From ZC4RG30 sp039932715 (GTDB lineage Bacteria > Pseudomonadota > Gammaproteobacteria > Steroidobacterales > Steroidobacteraceae): a stretch of 16,479 nucleotides of DNA. Each line of letters opens with the position of its first letter. The first letter of the stretch is position 1. The notes beneath the pieces are model-generated. The model had not been told where the DNA came from and ran no database searches. It was given only the letters and a program-made list of their open reading frames with translations. Shown here piece by piece: positions 1-6,369 of the stretch. The position numbers and the translations under genes are program-made. The stretch is from assembly GCA_039932715.1 (NCBI GenBank), contig JBDTPN010000047.1:1-16479 (forward strand), read 5' to 3'.

Positions 1-259
1 CATCGCCCAGCTGCGGCACGAAGTGCGCGAACTGGTGACCGGCATAGGCCATGGCAATGGGCCTGGCGTCTTCGGGCAGCGTTTTGCCCGACAGCAGGTC
101 GGCCGCCTGGGGCAGCAGGCGTGGCACATCGATGCCCAGCCAGCGCGCCAGCGGCTCATTGAAGAGTACGACCTCCGGCGCAGTGACTGGCGCTGGCGAG
201 ACCGCGGCAAAGAACCGTGCGGGCAGGGCGGCGTAGCTGTGTTTGAAGCCGAAAACCAT
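1..259 (-). CDS. selO: Protein adenylyltransferase SelO (YdiU family), N-terminal part only
   Basis: SelO is a pseudokinase-fold enzyme that transfers AMP from ATP to Ser, Thr or Tyr residues of target proteins and is linked to redox homeostasis. I translated the minus strand from ATG at 259. The protein begins MVFGFKHSYAALPARFF and reaches AYAGHQFAHFVPQLGD at the window edge, which matches the highly conserved SelO block (A-Y-x-G-H-Q-F ... Q-L-G-D-G). About 86 residues of a family usually near 480-500 are present; the rest lies outside the window, including the catalytic core. An in-frame ATG at 274 would add five residues (MPSST). I prefer 259 because family members begin shortly before the F-x-x-x-Y-A-x-L-P motif. 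Neither start has a clear ribosome binding site. The gene diverges from the SnoaL-like gene at 311, leaving about 50 bases between them. Confidence 0.9.
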   Translation of the reverse strand, partial: MVFGFKHSYAALPARFFAAVSPAPVTAPEVVLFNEPLARWLGIDVPRLLPQAADLLSGKTLPEDARPIAMAYAGHQFAHFVPQLGD

Positions 260-310
260 GGTTGATGATGGCATGGCAGAATGGCGTGGGCGTATTGAAT
301 AGGGGGTGAC

Positions 311-859
311 ATGAACAGATCCGCTGCTGTGCTGGTTGCGTTGCTGCTGTGCAGCCTTTTGTTTGCCAACGCGCAGACCAATGCCCAGGGCATACCGCCG
401 GTGCCGGCGGCTGACCAGCTGGCCATGCTCAAGAGCGATGACCCCAAACTGGCGCGCAACAAACAGACTGTGTTCGACTTCTGGCGCATCTGCTACGAGG
501 GCGGGCACATGGACAAGGTGCCGGACTACCTGACACCTGAATACATACAGCACAACCCCAATGTGCAATCCGGCCGCGATACGTGGATCAAACTGTTCAG
601 TGAAGTACGCAAGCCCAAGCCCGTGGCGCCGCTGATCAAGGTGCCGGTGATCTCGATAATTGCCGAGCGCGACATCGTGATGGTCAGCTTCGTGCGCAGG
701 GTGCGTGATCGCACGCACCCGCAGAGCATTTACGAAATGACCTGGTACGACGTGTTTCGTATCGACGAAAAGAGCGGCAAGATCGCCGAACACTGGGATT
801 CCTCCGAGCGCTGGGGAGCCGATGGCAAGCCGCCGGGCGCAGAGTTCATGCCGCAATGA
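311..859 (+). CDS. Exported SnoaL-like (NTF2-fold) protein, first copy
   Basis: This 182-residue protein has a cleavable signal peptide (hydrophobic stretch about residues 5-19, likely cut after ANA at 21). It is followed by one SnoaL-like domain of the kind annotated as predicted aldol-condensation-type enzymes. The marker segment YLTPEYIQHNPNVQSGR (about residues 73-89) carries the Y-x-Q-H-N-P motif, and the C-terminal part has an EHWD motif. The fold is a cone-shaped alpha/beta barrel that holds small hydrophobic ligands; the substrate cannot be read from sequence. The start is supported by AGGGGG at 301-306, four bases before the ATG. The gene heads a cluster with a carboxylesterase (10 bases downstream), qorB and a paralogous SnoaL-like gene at 3475. 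Secretion suggests a periplasmic role. Family assignment is firm; function is unknown. Confidence 0.85.
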   Translation: MNRSAAVLVALLLCSLLFANAQTNAQGIPPVPAADQLAMLKSDDPKLARNKQTVFDFWRICYEGGHMDKVPDYLTPEYIQHNPNVQSGRDTWIKLFSEVRKPKPVAPLIKVPVISIIAERDIVMVSFVRRVRDRTHPQSIYEMTWYDVFRIDEKSGKIAEHWDSSERWGADGKPPGAEFMPQ

Positions 860-869
860 AGGCCATGCG

Positions 870-2519
870 GTGACCGACATGGATCGGCGCGAAGTCATGG
901 TTGGCGTGTCTTCGCTGATCTCGGCAGCGCTGGCTGCAGGCAGCCCGCTGGCACGAGCTGCCGCCAGTGATCCGGTGGTCGAAACCACCCTTGGCAAGGT
1001 GCGCGGGCAGCGCGCCGTGCACGGTGGCTACAAGTTCTTCTGCGTGCCCTATGGCGCGTCCACTGGCGGCGCCGCGCGCTTCATGCCACCCAAACCTGCG
1101 CCGGCCTGGGCCGCAATCCGCGAGGTGCCACCGCAGGCCATCATTGCGCCGCAGGTGGATCCCACTGCCACGCCTGCGGTGCCGGGTTCAAGGCGCGCTG
1201 CCATCAGTGGCATCGGCAGTGAAGCGGGCAGTCTCGAAAGTGAAGACTGTCTCAACCTGACCCTTTACACGCCGGGTGTGGACTCGGCGCGTCGCCCGGT
1301 GATGGTGTGGATGCACGGCGGCGGCTACTTCGCCGGCTCCGGTTCGAATCCCATGTACGAAGGTTCGGCGCTTGCGGTGCATGGCGATGTGGTGGTGGTC
1401 AACATCAATCACCGGCTCAATGTGCTGGGTTATGCGCATCTGCCGGGCGGCGGCGAAGAGTTCGCGTCTTCGGGCAATGTGGGCATCATGGACCTGGAGC
1501 TTGCGCTGCGCTGGGTGCGCGACAACATCGAACGGTTCGGTGGCGATGCCAAGCGTGTACTGATCTTCGGCCAATCCGGTGGTGGTGGAAAAGTGGCCGT
1601 GCTGTCTTCCATGCCGACGGCGCGCGGGCTGTTCAATCGCATGGCCATGCAGAGCGGTGCGATGCGCCGGTTGCGCAGCGCCGAGGACGGCATGATCGTT
1701 GGGGAACGCTTGCTCAAACAGGCGGGATTGAAACCCAACCAGGTGCGTGAGCTGCAGCAGTTGCCGCTGCAGCAGCTGATGGCGGCCAACTTCGCGCTGG
1801 GCAAGCTGCCTGCGCAGCCGGGCGTGCCCAGTGGTTTCGCACCCGTGTTCGACAATCGCATCGTGACCCGACATCCCTTCGATCCGGTTGCCAATCCGCT
1901 CAATGCAGATGTGCCGTTGATCGTCGGCTGCACGCGCACCGAAAACACCGCGTTCATGATGGGCGATGTGGAGGCGTTCCGCCTGGACGCCGCTGCGCTC
2001 AAGACCCGAACGCGCTCGTTGCTGGGCGAGAAGACGGGCGATGCGGCCGTGGCGCTTTACTCCGCACTCAAGCCGCTGGCGTCGCCATCAGAGCTGTATT
2101 TCGAGATGCTCAGCGATCGCACGCGGCGCCAGTCGATACTGATCGCGGAGCTCAAGGCGGCGCAGAATGAAGCCAAGGCATTTCTCTACGAGTTGATGTG
2201 GAACACGCCGGTGATGGACGGGATGCTGCAATCGCCGCATTCGCTGTGCGTACCCATGGTCTTCGACATTGCCACTGGTGATCGCTGGAAGCCGTACACC
2301 GGCGCCGGCCCTGACGCGGATCGTGTTGCCAAGGCCATGAGCGGTGCCTGGGCCGAGTTCGCACGCACTGGAGATCCCGGCACCACGGCACTGCGCTGGC
2401 CGGATTACTCGCTACGACGCCGTGATGTCATGCTGTTCGACGAAGACAGCACGCATGCCACGGATGCGTTCCGCGAAACCCGGCTGTTCTGGGATGATGT
2501 GGCCAATGGCAGTGTGTAA
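870..2519 (+). CDS. Type-B carboxylesterase with Tat-like signal peptide
   Basis: This is an alpha/beta-hydrolase of the carboxylesterase type-B family (549 residues, normal for the family), which hydrolyses carboxylic esters. The oxyanion-hole HGGG is at residues 149-152. The nucleophile is Ser236 in GQSGG, the acidic residue is probably Glu358 (TRTENTAF), and His457 (SPHSLCVPMVF) completes the triad. The N-terminus has twin arginines (MDRREVMVG, R6-R7), a hydrophobic stretch and a small-residue cut site near LARA-A, so Tat export to the periplasm is likely. I chose GTG at 870 because GAAGG at 858-862 sits seven bases upstream. ATG at 879 is also possible. A longer reading from ATG 822 would overlap the previous gene by 38 bases and bury the signal peptide. 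It lies 10 bases after the first SnoaL-like gene and 11 before qorB, so co-translation is likely. Its natural ester is unknown. Confidence 0.9.
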   Translation: MTDMDRREVMVGVSSLISAALAAGSPLARAAASDPVVETTLGKVRGQRAVHGGYKFFCVPYGASTGGAARFMPPKPAPAWAAIREVPPQAIIAPQVDPTATPAVPGSRRAAISGIGSEAGSLESEDCLNLTLYTPGVDSARRPVMVWMHGGGYFAGSGSNPMYEGSALAVHGDVVVVNINHRLNVLGYAHLPGGGEEFASSGNVGIMDLELALRWVRDNIERFGGDAKRVLIFGQSGGGGKVAVLSSMPTARGLFNRMAMQSGAMRRLRSAEDGMIVGERLLKQAGLKPNQVRELQQLPLQQLMAANFALGKLPAQPGVPSGFAPVFDNRIVTRHPFDPVANPLNADVPLIVGCTRTENTAFMMGDVEAFRLDAAALKTRTRSLLGEKTGDAAVALYSALKPLASPSELYFEMLSDRTRRQSILIAELKAAQNEAKAFLYELMWNTPVMDGMLQSPHSLCVPMVFDIATGDRWKPYTGAGPDADRVAKAMSGAWAEFARTGDPGTTALRWPDYSLRRRDVMLFDEDSTHATDAFRETRLFWDDVANGSV

Positions 2520-2530
2520 GGGGTACGCAG

Positions 2531-3418
2531 ATGACAACGCATAACAGCTCACCACGGATATTCGTCACTGGCGCGACGGGGCAGCTGGGTCGCAAGGTCA
2601 TCGATGCCCTGCTGCAAAGGGTTCCTGCCACCAGCGTGGTCGCTGGCGTACGTGACATGTCCAAGGCCGCGGAGCTGCAGGCGCACGGCGTGGAGGCACG
2701 CGTCGCGGACTACGACAAGCCCGAGACATTGACGGCGGCATTGCGCGGCATAGACCGGCTGCTGTTGATCTCGGGCAATGCCGTCGGCCAGCGCACACGC
2801 CAGCATACGGCCGTGATCGCGGCCGCCAAGGCCGCTGGCGTCAAGTTGATTGCGTACACCAGCATCCTGCGTGCTGACGAATCAAAGGTTGGACTGGCCG
2901 TGGAACACAAGGCGACGGAAGCGGCGCTTGCCGCCAGCGGGGTGCCGCATGTGCTGCTGCGCAACGGCTGGTATCTCGAGAATTTCGCGGGGCGCGCCAC
3001 CACTGCGTTACAGACCGGGACGCTTCTCACCTGTGCCGGCGACGGGCGTTTCTCGGCGGCGCCGCGCGCCGACTATGCAGCAGCGGCGGCAACCGTGCTG
3101 GCATCTGCCACCGGCCATGCCGGTGAGAGACTGGAGCTGGCGGGCAGCACTAGTTTCTCAATGCCTGAATTGGCGGCGCTGATCACGCGCGTCTCGGGCA
3201 AGCCGGTGGCCTGCAACAACCTGTCGTCTGCGGATTACGCAGCGGCCCTGATGAAAGGTGGCCTTCCCGATTTCGTCGCGGCCATCCTTTCCAGCTCCGA
3301 CGCCGCCGCCACCACGGGCTGGTTGCAGGACGACAGCCGCACACTGGAGAAGCTGATTGGTTCACCGACGACGCCGCTCAAGACAGTGATCGAAGGAGTG
3401 GTGCGCGCCGCTGGTTGA
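2531..3418 (+). CDS. qorB: NAD(P)H:quinone oxidoreductase, QorB/YtfG type (NmrA-like SDR)
   Basis: The 295-residue protein is an atypical short-chain dehydrogenase of the NmrA-like group. The Rossmann dinucleotide-binding motif GATGQLG lies at residues 14-20. Long stretches resemble E. coli YtfG/QorB as I remember it: LLLIS, VGQRTRQH, VIAAAKAAGVKLIAYTS, VLLRNGWYLENF, RADYAAAAATVL and a C-terminal LIGSPTTPL. Family members reduce quinones with NADPH, or act as redox sensors, and are cytoplasmic, unlike the exported products of the flanking genes. The start is supported by AAGGGG at 2518-2523, seven bases before the ATG and overlapping the esterase stop. The gene is followed after 56 bases by the second SnoaL-like gene. 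Family assignment is strong; the physiological substrate here is inferred only. Confidence 0.88.
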   Translation: MTTHNSSPRIFVTGATGQLGRKVIDALLQRVPATSVVAGVRDMSKAAELQAHGVEARVADYDKPETLTAALRGIDRLLLISGNAVGQRTRQHTAVIAAAKAAGVKLIAYTSILRADESKVGLAVEHKATEAALAASGVPHVLLRNGWYLENFAGRATTALQTGTLLTCAGDGRFSAAPRADYAAAAATVLASATGHAGERLELAGSTSFSMPELAALITRVSGKPVACNNLSSADYAAALMKGGLPDFVAAILSSSDAAATTGWLQDDSRTLEKLIGSPTTPLKTVIEGVVRAAG

Positions 3419-3420
3419 TA

Positions 3421-3439
3421 CACCGTGCCCGGCACGGTG
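3421..3439 (+). repeat. Perfect inverted repeat just after qorB
   Basis: Two nine-base arms (CACCGTGCC and GGCACGGTG) are separated by a single C. A realistic RNA hairpin would have a seven-base stem and a five-base loop. It begins two bases after the qorB stop codon and is not followed by a run of T, so it is not a canonical terminator. It could stabilise or process the mRNA between qorB and the next gene, attenuate transcription, or be a regulator site. Confidence 0.5.
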
Positions 3440-3474
3440 CTGTTGTCTGTGTTGCAATTTTCAGGGAGGGGTCA

Positions 3475-3984
3475 ATGAACGTATTCAAGTCTGCAGGATG
3501 GATGATGTTGGCTGCGGCGACGTTGGGGGCTTTGATGCCTGTAGCATCAAGCGCCAGCGAACCGGTGGTGGGCGTGAAGGATCCGGAGGCGCTGTTCACC
3601 AGCAAGGATCCGAAGCTCAATCGCAACAAGCAGGCGGCGTATCACATCCAGAAGGAGCTGCTGGAGTGCAACTTCTGGCAAGACGCCGACAAGTACCTCA
3701 CCGAGGCCTATCACCAGCACAATCCCATGGCCAATTCTGGCCGCCAGGCGGTGGTCGACTTCTTCACCAAGCAGATGGGACGCAAGCCATCCGCCAGCTG
3801 CCCGGCCAAGATGAAGACGAAGGTGGTGTCAGTGGTCGCGGAAGGCGATTACGTCATCATCATCACGCCGCGCGAACTCAAGGATCCCAAGGATCCTACC
3901 AAGACCTATACGACCAGCTGGTTTGACCAGTGGCGTTTCGTCGATGGCAAGGCCGACGAACACTGGGACGGCCAGGTTCTCTAG
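3475..3984 (+). CDS. Exported SnoaL-like (NTF2-fold) protein, second copy
   Basis: This 169-residue protein has a signal peptide (hydrophobic about residues 8-23, likely cut after SSA at 27) and one SnoaL-like domain. It is clearly a paralogue of the protein at 311-859. Shared elements are DPKLxRNKQ, the YLTxxYxQHNP region (QHNP at 81-84) with SGR following, a T-x-W-x-D-x-x-R segment and a final EHWD. The start at ATG 3475 is chosen over the in-frame ATT-type start at 3415 because AGGGAGGGG (3462-3470) is a strong ribosome binding site and the signal peptide begins there. The 56-base leader contains the inverted repeat at 3421-3439. The gene ends three bases before the convergent TMEM175-like gene. 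Its reaction is unknown; the domain could bind or isomerise a small molecule released by the esterase. Confidence 0.85.
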   Translation: MNVFKSAGWMMLAAATLGALMPVASSASEPVVGVKDPEALFTSKDPKLNRNKQAAYHIQKELLECNFWQDADKYLTEAYHQHNPMANSGRQAVVDFFTKQMGRKPSASCPAKMKTKVVSVVAEGDYVIIITPRELKDPKDPTKTYTTSWFDQWRFVDGKADEHWDGQVL

Positions 3985-3987
3985 CGT

Positions 3988-4554
3988 TCAGGCTTTTTCG
4001 ATGCGCTGATCTGGTACCAGCCAGATCAGCGCGACCACTACATAGATGGCAACCGCAATCCAGGCAGAGAGCAGCACCGAAGGAATTGCCACCAGGTAAA
4101 GCAGCAGCGAGATTTTGCCCTTGAGGTCCTTGCCTACTGCGCGGCGCAGCACTGACCCATCGCCATCGCGCCTGATGATTCTCGCCTGCAGGATGAAGTA
4201 AGCCAGCGCGGCCATCAACAGCACCACGCCATACATGGCCACAGGCAGCGCGGCGAAATGGTTTTCGCTGCACCAGCCCGTCACGAACGGGATCAAAGAC
4301 AGCCAGAACAGCAGGTGCAGGTTGGCCCACATGATGCTGCCATCGATGTGCTGCGTGGCATGCAGCATGTGATGATGGTTGTTCCAGTAGATGCCCACGT
4401 AGATGAAACTCAACGCGTAGGCGAGGATCACCGGCAGCAGCGGTGACAGTGCCGCGAAGGTTGTTCCGTGCGGAACGTCGAGCTCGAGCACCATGATGGT
4501 GATGATGACGGCCAGCACGCCGTCACTGAAGGCTTCCAGCCTCCCCTTGCTCAT
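3988..4554 (-). CDS. TMEM175/DUF1211 family potassium channel protein
   Basis: The 188-residue membrane protein carries the family signature RLEAFSDGV near its N-terminus (residues 5-13), followed by several hydrophobic helices and a C-terminal PDQRIE. Bacterial TMEM175 proteins of about 200 residues form tetrameric potassium-permeable channels in the inner membrane, with the F-S-D region lining the first helix. The start is ATG 4554. AAGG lies only one base upstream of it, so the ribosome binding site is poor and reinitiation after mdh, whose stop is 14 bases upstream, is plausible. The stop lies three bases from the end of the convergent SnoaL-like gene. The last codons contain a perfect 12-base inverted repeat (4003-4032). 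The family call is strong; ion selectivity is taken from family knowledge. Confidence 0.88.
   Translation of the reverse strand: MSKGRLEAFSDGVLAVIITIMVLELDVPHGTTFAALSPLLPVILAYALSFIYVGIYWNNHHHMLHATQHIDGSIMWANLHLLFWLSLIPFVTGWCSENHFAALPVAMYGVVLLMAALAYFILQARIIRRDGDGSVLRRAVGKDLKGKISLLLYLVAIPSVLLSAWIAVAIYVVVALIWLVPDQRIEKA
4003..4032. terminator. Perfect 12-bp inverted repeat, possible transcript-end hairpin inside coding sequence
   Basis: The arms GCGCTGATCTGG (4003-4014) and CCAGATCAGCGC (4021-4032) are exact complements around a six-base loop. The hairpin lies 18 bases beyond the stop of the plus-strand cluster and inside the 3' coding end of the TMEM175-like gene. There is no T-run after it on either strand; TTTTT at 3993-3997 precedes it on the plus strand. 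A classical Rho-independent terminator is therefore not shown. It may be a 3'-end stabilising hairpin or a pause site, or a by-product of codons for the conserved LIWLVPDQR segment. Confidence 0.4.
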
Positions 4555-4568
4555 GCCTTGCGATGCGA

Positions 4569-5546
4569 CTACAGCAGATCCTTGACGCCATCGCGTTCTT
4601 CGCGCAGCTCAGCATCACTGAGATCCATGCGCTTGCGGCTGAACTCATCGACGGAAAGCCCCTGCACGATGGAGTATTCGCCGTTCTTCGTGGTGACCGG
4701 GTATGAATACACCAGGCCTTCCTTGATGCCATAGCTGCCATCCGACGGCACCGCCATGCTGACCCAGTCGCCTTCGGCGGTGCCCGTGACCCAGGTGTGC
4801 ACGTGATCAATGGCTGCGGATGCGGCCGATGCCGCAGATGACGCCCCGCGCGCCTTGATGATGGCCGCGCCGCGCTGCTGCACCACCGGGATAAAAGTCT
4901 CCTCGATCCATTTCTGATCGACCAGTGACCTGGCGGCCTTGCCGGCAACGGTGGCATGCGAGAGATCCGGGTACTGCGTTGACGAGTGATTGCCCCAGAT
5001 CGTGAGCTTGCGAATATCCGTCGTGTGCGTGCCGGTCTTCTCTGCCAGCTGCGACAGCGCGCGGTTGTGATCCAGGCGCGTCATTGCGGTAAAGTTGCGG
5101 GGATTGAGTTGCGGCGCGTTGGCGCGCGCGATCAACGCGTTGGTGTTGGCCGGATTTCCCACCACCAGCACGCGGATGTTGCGATCGGCGACTTCATTCA
5201 TCGCCTTGCCCTGCGCCGAAAAAATCTGCGCATTGGCCAGCAGCAGATCCTTGCGTTCCATGCCGGGTCCACGCGGTCGCGCGCCCACCAGCAACGCCAC
5301 CTGGCTGTCGCGGAAGCCGATTTTGGCGTCGTCGGTGGCAAGTACCTTGTTGAGAACGGGGAACGCGCAGTCGTTGAGTTCCATCACCACGCCCTGCAGG
5401 GCGGGCAGGGTTGGTGTGATCTCCAGCAGGTGCAGGTTGACCGGCTGGTCAGGCCCTAGCAGCTGCCCGGAGGCAACGCGGAAGGCGAGGGCATAGCCGA
5501 TCTGGCCGGCGGCCCCGGTAATAGTGACGGTTACTGGCTTTTTCAT
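4569..5546 (-). CDS. mdh: Malate dehydrogenase, NAD-dependent
   Basis: It interconverts L-malate and oxaloacetate with NAD in the TCA cycle, in the cytoplasm. The 325-residue protein belongs to the longer MDH type found in Thermus, Xanthomonas and Burkholderia rather than the 312-residue E. coli type. Visible are the Rossmann motif GAAGQIG (11-17), Glu42 at the end of the second beta strand (favouring NAD over NADP in this type), and the mobile-loop arginines Arg92 and Arg98 in ARPRGPGMER. Asn134 is in GNPANTN, and the catalytic pair is Asp159 (TRLDHNR, with Arg162) and His187 (WGNHSSTQYPD). All key residues are present, so the enzyme should be active. No clear ribosome binding site precedes ATG 5546. 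The TMEM175-like gene follows 14 bases downstream. Upstream lies the 149-base intergenic region shared with the YtrA-type operon. Confidence 0.95.
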   Translation of the reverse strand: MKKPVTVTITGAAGQIGYALAFRVASGQLLGPDQPVNLHLLEITPTLPALQGVVMELNDCAFPVLNKVLATDDAKIGFRDSQVALLVGARPRGPGMERKDLLLANAQIFSAQGKAMNEVADRNIRVLVVGNPANTNALIARANAPQLNPRNFTAMTRLDHNRALSQLAEKTGTHTTDIRKLTIWGNHSSTQYPDLSHATVAGKAARSLVDQKWIEETFIPVVQQRGAAIIKARGASSAASAASAAIDHVHTWVTGTAEGDWVSMAVPSDGSYGIKEGLVYSYPVTTKNGEYSIVQGLSVDEFSRKRMDLSDAELREERDGVKDLL

Positions 5547-5605
5547 CGGGCGAGTTTACCCGGCGGGGGCCCCTGGAGGGCTTCAAAACATTTTTGGATG
5601 GGGTG

Positions 5606-5635
5606 TTGACACTTAACTAGTGTTGTAGTTATATA
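5606..5635 (+). promoter_or_regulatory. Candidate sigma-70 promoter of the YtrA/MCE operon
   Basis: A consensus -35 (TTGACA, 5606-5611) is followed, after an 18-base spacer, by TATATA (5630-5635). This lies in an AT-rich pocket unlike the GC-rich surroundings. Transcription would start near 5642, leaving a leader of about 55 bases before the small ORF at 5696. It is the most convincing promoter in the window. A -10 at 5629-5634 with 17-base spacing is also possible. Confidence 0.65.
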
Positions 5636-5642
5636 TAACACC
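5619..5642. promoter_or_regulatory. Candidate YtrA-type operator overlapping the -10
   Basis: AGTG (5619-5622), exactly 16 bases, then CACC (5639-5642). The inner arms GTGTT and AACAC are perfect complements, and the 12-base palindrome GTTATATATAAC (5628-5639) lies inside. From memory, the Xanthomonas YtrA regulator has been reported to bind GGTG-N16-CACC; this site differs from that by one base. It covers the -10 and presumed start site, which fits repression by blocking polymerase. A second GTGTTG at 5603-5608, one 17-base step upstream, may be an extra half-site. Confidence 0.55.
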
Positions 5643-5695
5643 ATAGCAACGCGGATGTCGCCGCGGGCAAAGTCGAAAAACCCAAGGAGTTGATC

Positions 5696-5884
5696 ATGGA
5701 GATTCAAAATGAAATCGTTGTCGGTGGAATGGTGTCTCGGACCGTCGCCCTGGCTCTGGCTGTCTTCACAACCGCCTTCATCTGCGTCAGTGTTGCCGTC
5801 GTGTTCACAGGAAGCAGCTACGCCGCCGTCACCCCCATCGCCAAAGTCGCAATCGCGTCGATCGCGACAGTCGCTGGGGTTTGA
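5696..5884 (+). CDS. Small hydrophobic protein, first gene of the operon (62 aa)
   Basis: I do not recognise this protein. ATG 5696 has an excellent ribosome binding site (AAGGAG at 5684-5689, six bases away), and the ORF lies directly downstream of the promoter, so I believe it is translated. A TTG at 5690 in frame is less well placed. The sequence has a short polar start, one arginine (R15) and a hydrophobic stretch at about residues 16-38. A second apolar tail follows (about 44-62, with a single lysine). It could be a single-pass membrane protein. Alternatively, the first stretch is a signal peptide cut after GSSYA (residue 43), releasing a hydrophobic peptide of about 19 residues. Its stop overlaps a TTG that is in frame with the repressor gene. 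A role as a membrane sensor or accessory peptide of the ABC systems is speculation. Confidence 0.65.
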   Translation: MEIQNEIVVGGMVSRTVALALAVFTTAFICVSVAVVFTGSSYAAVTPIAKVAIASIATVAGV

Positions 5885-5961
5885 ACCAAGCAAGAAACAA
5901 AGACGCGGTAAATAGTCCTTATTATGTCGATCTTGATAGCAAATTCAGCAAGGCAGGTACC

Positions 5962-6369
5962 ATGAGCCCCGTTGACGCTCAATGGGACGAGAGCCAGCCG
6001 ATCTATCGCCAGCTGCGCGACCGCGTAGTAGCGATGATGCTGGAGGGTGTCCTTAAAGAAGGCGAGCCCCTGCCGTCAGTAAGGCAGGTGGCTGCCGAAT
6101 ATCGCCTCAACCCCCTGACCGTGCTCAAGGCCTACCAGCAGCTGTCCGATGAGGGGCTGGTCGAGAAGCGCCGCGGACTGGGCATGTTCGTCGCGCCCGG
6201 CGCCAGCAAAGCGCTTATGAAGGACGAGCGAAGCCGGTTCCTCGAAACGGACTGGCCGAAGATTCGCGCCACCATCCAGCGGCTGGGCCTGTCCGCCGAA
6301 ACGCTGTTGAACACCGCGGCCGCCGAAGCCACGCCGCCGCTTCCTGGAAGAACGGAGTCCAAGACATGA
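5962..6369 (+). CDS. GntR-family transcriptional repressor, YtrA subfamily
   Basis: The 135-residue protein has a GntR winged-helix domain (about residues 9-77) and a short C-terminal helical tail, not a large ligand-binding domain. That is the hallmark of the YtrA subfamily. Key elements are SQPIYRQLRDRV (11-22), LPSVRQVAAEYRLNPLTVLKAYQQL (recognition helix region, about 37-61) and the wing RRGLGMFV (70-77). YtrA proteins typically repress their own operon, which encodes ABC transporters, and respond to cell-wall-active compounds. ATG 5962 is chosen because AAGGCAGG lies just upstream (5950-5957) and the domain starts there. The frame is open back to a TTG at 5881 that would overlap the preceding stop. 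The stop overlaps the next start (ATGA). The operator candidate is at 5619-5642. Confidence 0.9.
   Translation: MSPVDAQWDESQPIYRQLRDRVVAMMLEGVLKEGEPLPSVRQVAAEYRLNPLTVLKAYQQLSDEGLVEKRRGLGMFVAPGASKALMKDERSRFLETDWPKIRATIQRLGLSAETLLNTAAAEATPPLPGRTESKT

Noticed and set aside
260..310. Possible promoter between selO and the first SnoaL-like gene
   Set aside because: TTGATG at 262-267 and TATTGA at 293-298 are 25 bases apart, too far for a standard promoter; no better pair was found.
822..869. Upstream ATG start for the carboxylesterase
   Set aside because: It would overlap the SnoaL-like gene by 38 bases and put 16 unlikely residues before a twin-arginine signal peptide; GTG 870 has the ribosome binding site.
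1188..1874. Open frame of 228 codons on the minus strand opposite the carboxylesterase
   Set aside because: The esterase has a full catalytic triad; the antisense product is His- and Arg-rich with no domain.
3878..3898. Short tandem repeat AAGGATCC within the second SnoaL-like gene
   Set aside because: It simply encodes KDPKDP; two copies inside a coding region are not evidence of a mobile or regulatory repeat.
4800..4860. Ala/Ser-rich low-complexity segment in mdh (GASSAASAASAAIDH)
   Set aside because: This segment is a conserved part of this malate dehydrogenase type, not an insertion.
5547..5605. Search for an mdh promoter on the minus strand of the shared intergenic region
   Set aside because: There is no -35/-10 pair with acceptable spacing; the AT-rich palindrome could in principle serve both directions but I cannot support it.
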